Assembly: GCA_019648995.1 (NCBI GenBank)
Contig: BLXT01004960.1
Location: 1,351,784-1,381,133, forward strand
Origin: Plakobranchus ocellatus
Lineage: Eukaryota; Mollusca; Gastropoda; Plakobranchidae
Length of the DNA: 29,350 bases
Direction of reading: 5' to 3'
The notes under the pieces: model-generated
Databases searched by the model: none
What the model was told of the DNA's origin: nothing
Seen by the model: the letters and a program-made list of their open reading frames with translations, nothing else
Program-made: the position numbers and the translations under genes
Shown: piece after piece, positions 8,893-19,084 of the stretch
Layout of the letters: the number at the start of each line of letters is the position of its first letter
Numbering within the stretch: the stretch's first letter is position 1

Positions 8893-10426
8893 GTCTGTCT
8901 CATACGATTTCAGACCAGTCAGATGAGTTGTATATCACATGCAATAGTTTTGAGAAAAAAAGACATTTTAAATGCATTTTCTATCTTAAAAAAAAAAAAT
9001 CCTCAACTTTTTCAAGGCGGATTTTTTTGGGGGGATGTAGACGGAATTTTTGCCTAAGAAACAAGAATAGAGAGACATGTCAGCGCTGATATATTGGCAA
9101 ATGTCCGGATGAGGGTGAAAATTAGCGCTGATATATCAGCATACGTCTGGATGGAGGTGAAAATTAGCGCTGATATATCGGCATACGTCTGGATGGAGGT
9201 AAAAATTAGCGCTGATGTATTGGCATACGTCTGGAATGAGTTAATTCAGTTTCATCAATATCCACCATTTCAAGGCTCGGAGAGAAGGGATCTGAGACAT
9301 AGCAAGGATTCAAAACATGTAAAATGTGACATGCTTCTCATCAACTCTGGTCTCTCACTTACCCAAAATGTCCTTTATGTGTGCTAAACCTCAAGGTCAT
9401 TCATGGTGCATTATTTTATCATTTGTGTCTAACCTTGGGAATTATAATGTTATAAAACATTTATCTTCTGAGAGACAACTGAGTTTCAAGATAAAAATTG
9501 TTAAACTCTAAAGTAAGATTACTTGTTTAGATAAAAATTCTCTGGTTATTGAAATTTCAAGAATTTGAGGGGGAATTTGGAACAAGATCAATCTCTCACT
9601 TTAGAGCAGTTTTATCATGGTTGGGTGATAATGATATCAATATCTAGTTCTGATTTGTTAACTTTCTTTTTGTTTGCATCATTTATTGTTAACAAAACAA
9701 GAGATGATTTGTTCACCATATTTGTTACAAATTTCCCTCTTTTATAGTCAATAGAGATTTGGAGATGTAAAAGATGATGAACAGTTGATAGAGATTTGGA
9801 GATGTAAAAGATGATAAACAGTTTAAGAAAAAAAAAAGGTCATTATTAAAATAACAAGAAAAAGATATAATGAGTGGGGAAACAACTATGCACAATTTCT
9901 AAGTTCTCAGGACATGCTCTAGCGGTTTGGAACAAATATGGAACTTTTTGTGACATGTTAAAGCAAGATAACTTGAAACTCAACCGACAGATGGAACAAA
10001 GGAATGATACTCATGTTGTCATATGTCTTGCAAAAGTATAACGACCACTTTCTTTGCAGAGCCATGCACTAATAAATTTGTTTTTATATCTCCATAGAAG
10101 GTGGCAAGCCAGTACTATTGGTGTCATTTACTACACCACTTGAAATGAGCCAAACCCGTAAATGTATGCTGCTTACTGCATCTGTATAGTTTTTTTTTTT
10201 ATTGTAAAAATCTTATTCTGCAGAAATCTTTGCGGTAAAAAGCCAATTAAAGAGTAGTTTTGTCAGTGTTAAAGTCTGTGGACGATAGTGATTTTCATTT
10301 TGCTGCAGCACTAATTTTCAACAGACTAACTGAGGCGCAAAAGTTAATGTTTTTTTTTTGTTTTTTTTTTTTTAAACTCCCACTGCTTTCCACTGTTTTG
10401 CTCCTTGCGTGATCCACCTTTGTCAG
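8893..10426 (+). other. Intron 9 with two small tandem arrays
   Basis: Contains a 42-bp array (four units, about 9082-9245) and a 39-bp duplication (about 9749-9825, TAGAGATTTGGAGATGTAAA). The remainder (9250-9745, 9830-10426) shows no gene or element. It ends with a TTTGTCAG acceptor about 45 bases after a long T run. Confidence 0.6.
9082..9245 (+). repeat. 42-bp minisatellite, four copies
   Basis: Unit AGCGCTGATATATCGGCATA / CGTCTGGATGGAGGTGAAAATT. The period of 42 keeps an open frame reading ISADISAYVWMEVK, but there is no codon-level conservation argument and it is intronic. No similarity to exon 9 is seen. Confidence 0.85.
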
Positions 10427-10589
10427 GAGGAGGCCTCCCTCTGCTTGGCTCAGCTGATCAAAGCTTGTATCCAACGGGAGCCGAGCCCAAACTCCAAAAT
10501 TATCAAGAACTTGTGCAATTTCCTGTGCGCGGATCCATCCATCACCCCTCAGGTGGAGAGACCGATGGCACCAAAACAGACTCCGCAAG
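10427..10589 (+). CDS. BTAF1: BTAF1 exon 10
   Basis: Encodes EEASLCLAQLIKACIQREPS, PNSKIIKNLCNFLCADPSIT and PQVERPMAPKQTPQ. PSPNSKIIKNLCNFLCADP matches vertebrate PCPNSKIIKNLCSSLCVDP nearly exactly, and the tail enters the variable linker. Acceptor TTTGTCAG, donor CAAG|GTGATG; the leftover G forms Gly with exon 11. Confidence 0.96.
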
Positions 10590-10639
10590 GTGATGTGAGA
10601 TTAACGGATTGTCATTTCCAAATTATCCGTCTGCTTATT

Positions 10640-11110
10640 TTTCAGTATAAGTTTAGTCCTCTATAAAGGAAAAACATTTTGCAGAATGCTGAATGTATTG
10701 TACCCATATTGCCGAACAATGATGGAACCATCTCACATTGTGGTGACATTGCACACATTTTCAGTAGAAGAATAGGGAAAGAACTGAGTTCAACACGAGT
10801 CTAGGAAAAACAACCTGCAGTATTTTGAATGCATTGCACTTGTATTGCCATAGATATATTCACTGAAAATATATCGTGGTAAGTTGACACTGCACACATT
10901 TTTAATAGAAGAATAGGGAAAGAATCAAGATTGACGATATTGAATTTTAGTTTAAGTCCTCTCTAGTCTTCTCTAAAGGAAAAACAACCTGCAGATGCTG
11001 AATATTGCCATGGATATTTTCACTGAAAGTATCTGGCAGTGTGAAGTCATTGCACACATTTTTTAATAGAAGAATAGGGGAAGAATCAAGTTTGACAAAG
11101 TTGAAAGATT
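10640..11110 (+). repeat. Three diverged units of about 140-175 bp
   Basis: Each unit begins near AAAGGAAAAACAACCTGCAG (about 10666, 10803 and 10976) and ends with CACACATTTTTAATAGAAGA followed by ATAGGGAAAGAA. Units differ in internal length and by many substitutions. No link to exon 10 coding sequence is seen, although the first unit begins close behind it. Confidence 0.75.
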
Positions 11111-11510
11111 TAGTTAGAAAGCAATGTGATTGCGTTAAGGTATGGAGATAAATAAAATATAGAAAGGGCAACTATGCACAAGTATTGTAGATATAATAAC
11201 TGATAACACACTGACAGCCAAATCTCATTGTTGGAGAATCAATTTGGTAGGGTACAGCCAAAAACAACAAAGTGGAAGGAAGAACTTGAAGGTTTTACTT
11301 CTCTGAGAAATCAGAAAACAAAAGTTTAAGAAAAAGAACAGATAATAACACTGTGAGGTCTTTTGGATAATAAATGCTAATCCTTGATGTAGAACCTTGC
11401 ACTATCAGTTTGTTTCAAACTCTGTAAGATGGGTTTTTTTTTTTTTTAGGCATTTGTTTTCCCCATTTTGATGTATATGTTGCCAGTTTTTTCAGCTAAT
11501 TCAGAGGCTA

Positions 11511-11640
11511 GTCTGATGTAGTTATCCTCTCAGTTGTAATTAAGTCTGCTGTAGTTATCCACTCAGTTGTAGTTAAATCTGATGTAGTTATAGACTCAGT
11601 TGTAATTAAATCTGATGTAGTTATCCACTCAGTTGTAATA
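11511..11640 (+). repeat. 33-bp minisatellite, left part (4 copies)
   Basis: Unit GATGTAGTTATCCACTCAGT / TGTAATTAAGTCT. Identical in unit and phase to the array resuming at 12801, so the two parts were one array before an insertion separated them. Confidence 0.9.
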
Positions 11641-12015
11641 GGTATTCGTGCGGCCCTATTAACTCCCTTGAATCGGCTTCCCAAAAGAGGGACTTGCTTC
11701 TATTGCAAACGTAATGCTAATATAACGGGAAGAAGAGAATAATTTGTTTTAATTTTCATTGAGAGGAATCAAGCACAACTTTTGATTTGTAAAATGAAAT
11801 TTGTATTAAAACAGTTATAAAAAAAAAATGAAAATATACTACGTTGACTTAGAATAAGATTAAGAAGGGTCTAGATTAAGCTGGAAGGCTGAGAAGGCTA
11901 ATACTTCTACGCTCTAATTCCACAGACATCTTTTCGAATATTTTCCACATCCTGGTCTATGTTTTTTCCACGCTAAACAAAAACCAAGCAAACAAACAAC
12001 AAGAACAAGAACAAC

Positions 12016-12121
12016 AATACTACTACTACTTTTACTACTACTACTACTACTACTACTACTATTATTACTACTGCTACTACTACTACCACCACTACTACTA
12101 ATAATGATAATAATAATAATA
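12016..12121 (+). repeat. TAC/TAA trinucleotide microsatellite
   Basis: Run of TAC repeats grading into TAT, CAC and TAA triplets. Long open frames of Ser or Val on the other strand are products of this repeat, not genes. Confidence 0.93.
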
Positions 12122-12325
12122 AACAATAAAGTTGGTGTTTACTTGCAATCTGTACAAACTTGTTCACTCTTTGGAGACCTGAAGAGATGCTGCGATTCTG
12201 AACATCTTTACGATATAAGCCTGTTCTTATTTGTAAAATATTGTGAGGAGTTTAAAAAAAAAAAAAAAGTTTAAAAAGAACTGTCTAATCGGGATTTTTC
12301 TTCTTTTGTGGAACTCGGTTAAAAA

Positions 12326-12387
12326 NNNNNNNNNNNNNNNNNNNNNNNNNNNNNNNNNNNNNNNNNNNNNNNNNNNNNNNNNNNNNN
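12326..12387. other. Assembly gap (62 N)
   Basis: A run of 62 undetermined bases inside the putative TIR element. True length is unknown. Confidence 0.99.
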
Positions 12388-12800
12388 ACCAGCAAATGGC
12401 CTGTTATTTAACAGAATGTTCTGATTGTTTTGTGCACTCGAAGTTTTTACATTCTATAATGAGACTAGATCCAGAAAGATCAGATTTTTTTTTACTATAA
12501 TTAGTATAAAGTACACCTCACGTGAGATCTTTAATCTAAACTTATATAGTTGTGTAGATACTAGATCTAGTTAAGAGGCAATGGCAATATAATGAATATT
12601 TCTATACAAATTAGCACACCTCTTAAAATAAAACTTCTCTCTTAAAAATTTAACAAATTATTAAATATCACCCAAAAGAATAAAAAAGTAAGAAAGAAAA
12701 GAAAATAAAAATGGTAGTTGAAGCCTTATATGAACTAGCTCTCCCTCTTTTGGGTTCAAGGGGAGACAATTTGCCGTGACGGGCACCAGCTCTTACAAAG

Positions 12801-13092
12801 TCTTAAGTAGTTATCCACTCAATTGTAATCAAACAGATGTAGTTATACACTCAGTTGTAATTAAATCTGATGCAGTTATCCACTCACTTGTAATTAAATC
12901 TGATGTAGTTATCCACTCAAATGTAATTAAGCCTGATGTAGTTATCCACTCAGTTGTAATTAAGCCTGATTTAGTTATCCACTCAGTTGTAATTAAGTCT
13001 GATGTAGTTATCCACTCAGTTGTAATTAAGCCAGATATAGTTATCCACTCAGTTGTAATTAAGCCTGATGTAGTTATCCACTCAGTTGTAAT
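12801..13092 (+). repeat. 33-bp minisatellite, right part (about 9 copies)
   Basis: Same unit as 11511-11640. The period of eleven codons leaves an open frame (VVIHSVVIKPD repeated) that is an artefact of the array. It ends 28 bases before exon 11. Confidence 0.92.
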
Positions 13093-13120
13093 TCCAGTTG
13101 TTCCTGCTCACCTGTTGCAG

Positions 13121-13194
13121 GTATGGATATTGTTGAGCCACATGTGCCATGCTCTCCGTCCAAAGGGATTTTGACTCTGACAAATCTACAGAGG
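13121..13194 (+). CDS. BTAF1: BTAF1 exon 11 (variable linker)
   Basis: A short exon: GMDIVEPHVPCSPSKGILTL then TNLQR. It corresponds to the weakly conserved vertebrate stretch DGMHHTVTKHRGIITLYRHQ; KGILTL against RGIITL is the anchor. Acceptor CTGTTGCAG, donor AGG|GTAAAT. It joins exon 10 (phase 1) and exon 12 (phase 0) in frame, which supports it despite low similarity. Confidence 0.82.
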
Positions 13195-14933
13195 GTAAAT
13201 CTCTTGTGTTCCTACAGAAATTTTAAAAATGTACCTTTTTATTTTGTATTTAAAAAAAAAATGTCGTTCCATATCTTCTTCTCTATCATTTTTCTTCAAT
13301 GCAGCATGTTGTATTCGAATTTGCGGCACTTTACATCTCCTGTTACCAGGCAGTTACATTCTCATCTTACAAATTGCATTGCATTAGTCTTTTTGAGTCT
13401 GATGTTGCAGTTGAAAAAGGGAAGAAATTTATATTTATATATAACTTCTGTTTTAGAAAGTTTCAAAACAAATTTCAGATGTTGGATTAAGTAAACTACT
13501 CGTGTGACTGTCTGGGAAAATCAAGGTTTAGTGGGAAATTCAATCTGTTGATTTCTTTTACATGTCAATATTCCTTAATATTTCCTGGTCGTCACAATGG
13601 TCTTTAAATTTTTAAACATCTGAAATTTAGGGAGTCAATCGTGCTTCAGAGCTGGCTTTGATTGGATTTCCCATGGACCTCAGGCCTAAAAAGAAACTAT
13701 TTTGCTCTAATTATCATGTACGGCTTCCAAAATGTCTTGTTCATCAAATTACTCATAAATCACATCCATTTGGGCATTTTCACCTTTGTTAGAATGATTA
13801 AAAGCAGAAGCTATCAGGTAGCTCTGTAGGAAGCTATGTTGATACAACCGAGGGTCCCCATAAAAACTGTAAGTAGGTCAATCTTGAATCATTAATAAGA
13901 AAAACAATATAGAATACTTTGTGTAGTCGCTTGGGAAAACACTACCATAAACAAAACCAAGAAATATTTTCAGAAATGTTTTCACTATGTCTAGTTACTC
14001 CCTTTGTTGATATTTAACATTCACAAGTCATAATGGGATTAGGATTGAAGATCTGATTATAGTTCACTTTAGTGAAATTTTTTTATTATTTACAGTACTG
14101 GCATTAATATAAGTGTCAGTGTACCCATACGCTGTATAGTCTAGCAGATAGGCCTTGGAATTCTCTTTTGATCGGTGTATCATACATAGAGATTTTCAGA
14201 GACGGAAATCTTACACAAGTACTCAAAAATATGCCTCTGCATTGTTGATCTGAGAGAAGAATTGAGCAAATTTTCAGAGCAAAGGATTTTTTTTTTTTTT
14301 AGTTTTAATACAATACCTAGGAACTGTATTTTGTTAATTCCCTGAGGTCATAAGACTCAGAATGCTAAATCAAAAACATGATATCCAGAACTAATTTTTT
14401 TTTTGCCTGAGACCAATTTGCATCTTTTCAAGCTCTAGCTCAAAACAGCCCAGTGCAACTTTGCCATGATTTTTCCAGACCGCCACACTTTTTTTATTCT
14501 TCTCACTGTGAAAAGAAATCAAAAAGTATGTGAACTATCACTGGTGCATCATTTAGATTGATTTCATGAGGTGGTTGATTTGCCGTTGCAGTGCAAGGCT
14601 AGAGAAACATTGTTTAGGATAGGATAATTTCTATAATCTTAAAAAAACTTAAACAGAGTGCGCTTTTTTTTGCAAATCTTTCATATTAGTTTTGAGGAGA
14701 TACAATTCAGTCAGACAAAAATTATATTTCTGTTTCAAAGTAAAATAAGAAGTTCTTTTTCCTTCTGATATCCAAAGTAAAATTATTTCTTTGGAATTAT
14801 CACAAATAGAGTAAAGTTTTTTAGATATCAGATAAATGAGTTCATGAAATTGTTACAACTACTTTGGCGATGAATGAATAAAGCGACCAGTAAGAATTTG
14901 ATTCATGCCCAACTGCTCTGTGTGTGTCTGCAG
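13195..14933 (+). other. Intron 11, nothing recognised
   Basis: AT-rich sequence with T and A runs. Open frames at 13123-13494 and 13299-13490 are low-complexity with no family resemblance. Ends GTGTCTGCAG. Confidence 0.6.
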
Positions 14934-15062
14934 GTTGCAGAGGAACCAGTGCGCAGGCGAGGCAGGCGGCCAGGCAGCAGCATCAAACTGGACGGGGACA
15001 GCTCGGTGCCGGGCAGCAACACTGAAGCCGAACTCTTGCAGGAGAGAGCAGAACAGGCTCAG
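14934..15062 (+). CDS. BTAF1: BTAF1 exon 12 (basic linker)
   Basis: Encodes VAEEPVRRRGRRPGSSIKLD, GDSSVPGSNTEAELLQERAE and QAQ. Corresponds to the vertebrate linker SRRGPTPKAVKAQIADLPAGSSGNILVELDEAQ. The arginine cluster RRRGRRPGSS is similar to an AT-hook but not a canonical one. Acceptor TCTGCAG, donor CTCAG|GTAGAA, 43 codons in phase 0. GC content is clearly higher than in surrounding introns. Confidence 0.85.
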
Positions 15063-15408
15063 GTAGAAAAGTTCTCCTCAACCAAAATATGTTTTACACT
15101 GTCAGGGGGAAATTGATTCTCTTCGGTATGTCTGTGAAATGTGTTGTCACTCTGAAAACCATAATAAATTAAAAAACATAGTTTTTGCCGTTGAAGCAAA
15201 AAATTCTACCCTTTGAATTTTGCAAGGTCATCCTAAAATGTGTTGTTAAAAAAACTTTTAAAATAATTGTGAATGCTGTTCATCCTCTCTATTTTTGTTT
15301 TTAGTAAACCTCTGCTGTTTTGAGTTCCAAAGTCCATCTTAAAATGTGTGAAAAAAAAAAAAAAAAGTTTAAAGATATTTCTGAGGCTTATTTGTCTTGT
15401 CTGGCCAG
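15063..15408 (+). other. Intron 12, nothing recognised
   Basis: No repeat or element is visible. Ends TCTGGCCAG. Confidence 0.6.
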
Positions 15409-15559
15409 CTTCAGAAGCAATTGTCCATCCAGAGGCAGGGAGCTGAGTGTGCCCTCACTGTGCTGGCGCAAACTTTTGGTGAGGCCGTACCCGAACAGGT
15501 TCCCACCTTGTGGGCCTTGTGTGAGGATTCTCTCAGGACATTTACGCCGGACCTCACAG
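15409..15559 (+). CDS. BTAF1: BTAF1 exon 13
   Basis: Encodes LQKQLSIQRQGAECALTVLA, QTFGEAVPEQVPTLWALCED and SLRTFTPDLT. It aligns with vertebrate PYLVQRRGAEFALTTIVKHFGGEMAVKLPHLWDAMVGPL: the QRxGAExALT and LPxLW/VPTLW anchors are clear. Donor ACAG|GTATAC; leftover G forms Asp with exon 14. Confidence 0.94.
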
Positions 15560-16549
15560 GTATACCACTGACCTGCTGCACAGCAACTTGTAAATCTGCT
15601 CAATTTTGCTGGATTTTTTAGCATGTGAAATTCTCAATGTGGATGAAATAACTTTTTTTGTAAAATCTTGCTCAAGAAGCTTGCTTAAGCTCTTCAACAT
15701 CAATAAGACATAATTATGTCATTTGAGATATTTTCTTAAACAGTGGAAGCGACTAGATATTACCGTCCCAAGTTGCACTCTAAAATGTGTTGGCAAAAAG
15801 CCGACAACTTTTTTGGGGGAAAAATTTATGTAAATTTAGATACCCATATATGGTACCCCTGGTGGCATTGATAGGAAGGATGAGACTTGAAACTTTGCAT
15901 TGGTATATAATATGCCTATGTTTTTCAAGGGATAACAGGCCTGCATTGCTTGTATAAATGGCAGACTTTGACCCATTTTCTTCAAAATTGGCAAAGTTTC
16001 TTGGAGGTAGCAATTTTGAATTTGCAATAAAAAACATTTTTTAGCCAAAGTTAGGCCTAATAACACTGCTCAGATGATTACAAATTGGACAAACTTTACA
16101 AAACTACCTGCAGTCAAAATTTGACCCGGTGACCGAAATTGACCTCAGAGCTCTCCCTCTCCAGAAGCCGCACTTGCCCTTAAAGAGTATTTTCAGTCTC
16201 CGCAAAACTTCTCGGTCTTGCTCTGCATTTCTTCACCTCAGAATTACTTTATGCTATCTCCACATTTCCTTGTTTGGAGAAAATCGCGTGTAAAGTTTGG
16301 AAACCAGTATTGTTACAATACAAAAAATACTTTATAACTTGCCTTTTTCTCCATTTATGAGTTTCTTTCGGCAATGATATTTCTAAGATATATAAAATTG
16401 GACTAGTTGTTGCTCTTGGTGTAAATAAGTCCGTTTGAGCAAAAAATGGAGATGGCATAAGGTAATACTGAGGTGACGATTTGGTGTATCACTTTAACTT
16501 CTAAAGGATAAAGCTTGAACAGATATTACACTGAGATATTTTGTTGCAG
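15560..16549 (+). other. Intron 13, nothing recognised
   Basis: No array, element or gene is evident on either strand. Ends TTTTGTTGCAG. Confidence 0.55.
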
Positions 16550-16662
16550 ATAATTTGGATGATGGAAAGCAAGAGACAATTCAGAACCTGCAAGAGTTTG
16601 TAAACAACTTACAGACTATAGAGACAGTGCTTCCTTCACTGCATCAAAGCCTCATTCTACCT
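16550..16662 (+). CDS. BTAF1: BTAF1 exon 14
   Basis: Encodes DNLDDGKQETIQNLQEFVNN then LQTIETVLPSLHQSLILP, matching vertebrate DSPAQELVNSLQVFETAAASMDSELHPLLVQHLP in layout. Donor CCT|GTAAGT, phase 0. Its last nine bases and donor seed the next array. Confidence 0.9.
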
Positions 16663-16900
16663 GTAAGTAAACAGTAAATTGTACATGTTCATTCTGTCTT
16701 TGATTACACAGTAATTTGTACTTGTTCATTCTGACTGTAAGTACACATCATGTTGTACACATTCATTCTGCCTATAAGTACACATCAAGTTGTACAGGTT
16801 CATTCTGTTTGAAACTGCATATCGTGCTGTACATGTTCATTCTGCCTCTAAATACACATCAAATTATACATGTTCATTCTTTGAATGAGTACACAGCAAT
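16651..16900 (+). repeat. 37-bp array of exon 14 end plus donor, about 7 copies
   Basis: The border TCATTCTACCT|GTAAGTAAAC recurs at 37-bp steps as TTCATTCTGCCT|ATAAGTACACATC and variants, with TTGTACATG between; the first starts fall at 16654, 16691, 16728 and 16765. One downstream unit (about 16736) has an intact CTGTAAGTAC donor-like site, and the others have drifted. Confidence 0.82.
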
Positions 16901-17527
16901 CTACACAAGTTAAACAATGGTGGTTTGTTTGTCAATGAAGGTTGCCTTGCATGCAGAGTTTGTAAAACAGGAATTTGTTCAGTACATTTCAGTTTCGATT
17001 TGCCAGTCTTCCCTTGCGTGTTAGTTTTAACCATCTGTATTCTGTATTTGTATCTGTATTCTGTATTCTAAACTCTATTCCCGGGGCAGCCATTAGAGCC
17101 ACAGCATCATCTTAGTGCTATCTTGTCTATGTAAAGCACCCAAGAGGGCTGAAACGAAGACATTTTGTACATTATCACTACTGTCTTCTGATAACGTCTG
17201 AAAGCCCATTAAAAAAAAATAAAAATCCCATTTTTTTTGCAGTTTTAGATCAATGATGACATTACCTGCATGATAATTGGGGATAGAATTTTATATTTTG
17301 TTGAATTATTATGACCTGTAATAAACATTCTTAACATTTTGGGTTTCAAGTCTCTGAAAAAGATGCAGTCAAATCAGATCACCTAAAGACTTTTTACCAC
17401 AGAAAAATTAAGTAAATGACAAAAACAAGTTAGGCACAGCTATATACCCTTGTTTTGTCCTTATGCATGGTTAAATTAAGTTGTTATTTTGTTGTTGTTA
17501 TTTTGCCCAACCTGTATTGCTGGACAG
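16901..17527 (+). other. Rest of intron 14
   Basis: A small repeat of TCTGTATTCTGTAT lies near 17035-17072. The stretch 17085-17200 (AGCCATTAGAGCC...) has mixed composition that could be an old element, but I cannot name it. Ends GCTGGACAG. Confidence 0.5.
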
Positions 17528-17729
17528 CTATCCAATGAACTGGAGAAAGTGTGTAGCTGTTTACAGCAGCCAAGCACAGCCGTGCGTCATATGGGTGCGC
17601 GTGTCCTTGCAGCCCTGAGCCTGCGAGACACACCACGTGTGATGCATTTTGTGGTAGACAATGTCCTGCCGCTGCTGGATGCCTCGGACAAGCTCAGCCT
17701 CAGGGAAGGAGGCACGGAGGCAGTGGCTA
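17528..17729 (+). CDS. BTAF1: BTAF1 exon 15 (HEAT repeats)
   Basis: Encodes LSNELEKVCSCLQQPSTAVR, HMGARVLAALSLRDTPRVMH, FVVDNVLPLLDASDKLSLRE and GGTEAVA. PSTAVRHMGAR and the VLPLL...REGGTEAVA helix match vertebrate PSTAVRHMAAR and VLPWLGAIDDSVKQEGAIEALA. Donor GGCTA|GTATCC is weak but gives a perfect join (phase 1) to exon 16, yielding AVANLLESLGLEALPYLVLL. Confidence 0.95.
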
Positions 17730-18935
17730 GTATCCTTTACATGTGTGCCTTCAAACTGTAAACCACTTACTGCAGTCTGGCGGAGAGCAAGGCCTCTCAA
17801 CACAACACACAAAAACAACAAGCTAATATTGAATATTATTAGAGCAAGGTTTCATCGGATCATATACAATACTATAGGAAAGTCCAGATTCAGTAAACCT
17901 GAACACATTGACTGTTATTAGAGCAAGGTTTCACTGGATCATATACAATACTATAGGAAAGTCTAGATTAAATTGGAACACTGACTAACTTATTTAAATC
18001 TATTTTAAAAATGGTTTCAAACCCTAATTGACATTTCAGATATGAGGATTTGTTTTTTTGTCAAAAACTTTTGAGTGATTTTATAGCATGGTTGCGAAAC
18101 TCACAAAAAAAAAAAAATTTTTTTTTTTAATATCCAAAAATTGTGATGTGTGTAAGGAAATCTAGATTTTGTGATGAATCTTAGGTTTTTATTTATTTAT
18201 TTTGGGATTGTCACAAACATGTTGATTTTTGCCTTCAAAGCGAGGGAAAGAAAATGCAGAAAGAAGCCTTTTATCATTTTCAGCTGTAAATGCTGGTATC
18301 TTGTCAGGAGGGCCATGATGCTAATGCCACATCACTTGAAAGAAGTTCTGAAGTGTCTGCCAGCAGATAATGTCATCAGTCACTTGCCCGTGGTTCAGCT
18401 GCTTCCTTGCTTTCCTCTCTCTCTAGCTTGTGCAAAATCTTTTGAGCCTTCCAAAGTTTTGGATATGGTCACTTATTTGTAGAATAGTTGCCAGTTACAA
18501 TGAGAATTTATTTCTGTAATATTTGACTCATCCATTTCTTCATTAAATTTTAACATCTACTCTTTTAGCCTCCTTTTCCTCTCTATCTCCATTGTCAGTT
18601 CTGGTGCAGCGTCAGTGGCTCAGTGGCTAGCGAGTTCGCCCTGAGATCTGCAGGACCCTCTGTCGCAGGTTCAAGCCCTGTCTCCAGCATCCTGGCCTGA
18701 TGGAGGGCCTGAATGCCTGAGATCACCTTCTTGTGGACTGGCTATATACAAATCCAATCATCAATTCTGGTAAACCACAGAAGTTGTTTTGTTTCTCCTT
18801 ATGACAGCTTTTAAGATGATTTGAACTTTTAATTGTGTATAAAATACATCCACATTTTGAGACAACTGTAATTTGTTTGTACTAAAACTTTGAGAGAAAA
18901 GTTATGGATCGTTTCCAAGTCTTGACCATGTTCAG
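17730..18935 (+). other. Intron 15 with a 79-bp duplication and a SINE
   Basis: Two copies of a 79-bp unit (about 17836-17975; TTATTAGAGCAAGGTTTCA and ATACAATACTATAGGAAAGT). A + strand SINE follows at 18606. An open frame at 18171-18482 has no family resemblance, and the BTAF1 protein is contiguous across this intron. Ends CATGTTCAG. Confidence 0.7.
18606..18752 (+). mobile_element. tRNA-derived SINE (copy 3)
   Basis: A box TGGCTCAGTGG (18616-18626) is intact and B box AGGTTCAAGCC slightly altered. The body shares CCTGAGATCTGCAGG, GGCCTGATGGAGGGCCTGAA and GATCACCTTCTTGTGGACTG with copy 2, ending GGCTATATACAAATCC. Near full length; moderately diverged from copy 2. Confidence 0.87.
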
Positions 18936-19084
18936 ATCTTCTAGAATCTCTTGGCCTGGAGGCGCTGCCCTACCTGGTACTGCTTGTCATCCCGGTCCTT
19001 GGCCGCATGTCTGACCAGGCTGCTTCTGTGAGGCTCATGGCTACACACTGCTTTGCCTCACTTGTCCAACTGATGCCATTAGAG
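18936..19084 (+). CDS. BTAF1: BTAF1 exon 16 (last HEAT repeats)
   Basis: Encodes (N)LLESLGLEALPYLVLLVIPV, LGRMSDQAASVRLMATHCFA and SLVQLMPLE, matching vertebrate VPYIVLLVVPVLGRMSDQTDSVRFMATQCFATLIRLMPLE. It closes the HEAT solenoid just before the linker to the ATPase. Acceptor ATGTTCAG, donor TTAGAG|GTAAGT, a near-perfect consensus. The last 35 coding bases plus the donor are amplified downstream, so the chosen donor is the first of nine. Confidence 0.96.

Larger units (their letters stand above)
11641..12787. mobile_element. Putative TIR DNA element inserted in the 33-bp minisatellite
   Basis: The sequence next to each half-array forms an imperfect inverted repeat of about 45-50 bases. The left reads GGTATTCGTGCGGC...CTCCCTTGAA...CCCAAAAGAGGGA (11641-11692). 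The reverse complement of 12742-12787 reads GGTGCCCGTCACGGC...CTCCCCTTGAACCCAAAAGAGGGA. Inside are a (TAC/TAA)n microsatellite (about 12016-12121) and the assembly gap. I cannot identify a clear target-site duplication; about 13 unexplained bases lie between 12787 and the resumed array. Family is unknown; a MITE or other non-autonomous element is likely. Confidence 0.5.
10590..13120 (+). other. Intron 10, longest intron, repeat-rich with assembly gap
   Basis: Holds a three-unit repeat (10640-11110), half of a 33-bp minisatellite (11511-11640), a putative TIR element with a TAC/TAA microsatellite and a run of 62 N (12326-12387), then the other half of the minisatellite (12801-13092). Stretches at 11111-11510 have no recognisable content. 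The gap may hide more sequence than its 62 bases. Confidence 0.7.

Noticed and set aside
11914-12167. Poly-Ser and poly-Val frames on the minus strand
   Set aside because: Products of the TAC/TAA microsatellite.
12776-13174. 132-codon frame with VVIHSVVIKPD repeats
   Set aside because: 33-bp minisatellite read in frame; its last part overlaps exon 11 in another frame.
13123-13494. Open frame over exon 11 and intron 11
   Set aside because: Its first 24 codons are exon 11; the rest is intron without similarity and follows a good donor.
18171-18482. Extra exon or small gene in intron 15
   Set aside because: The BTAF1 protein is continuous from exon 15 to exon 16, the translation resembles nothing known, and no fitting splice pair is seen.
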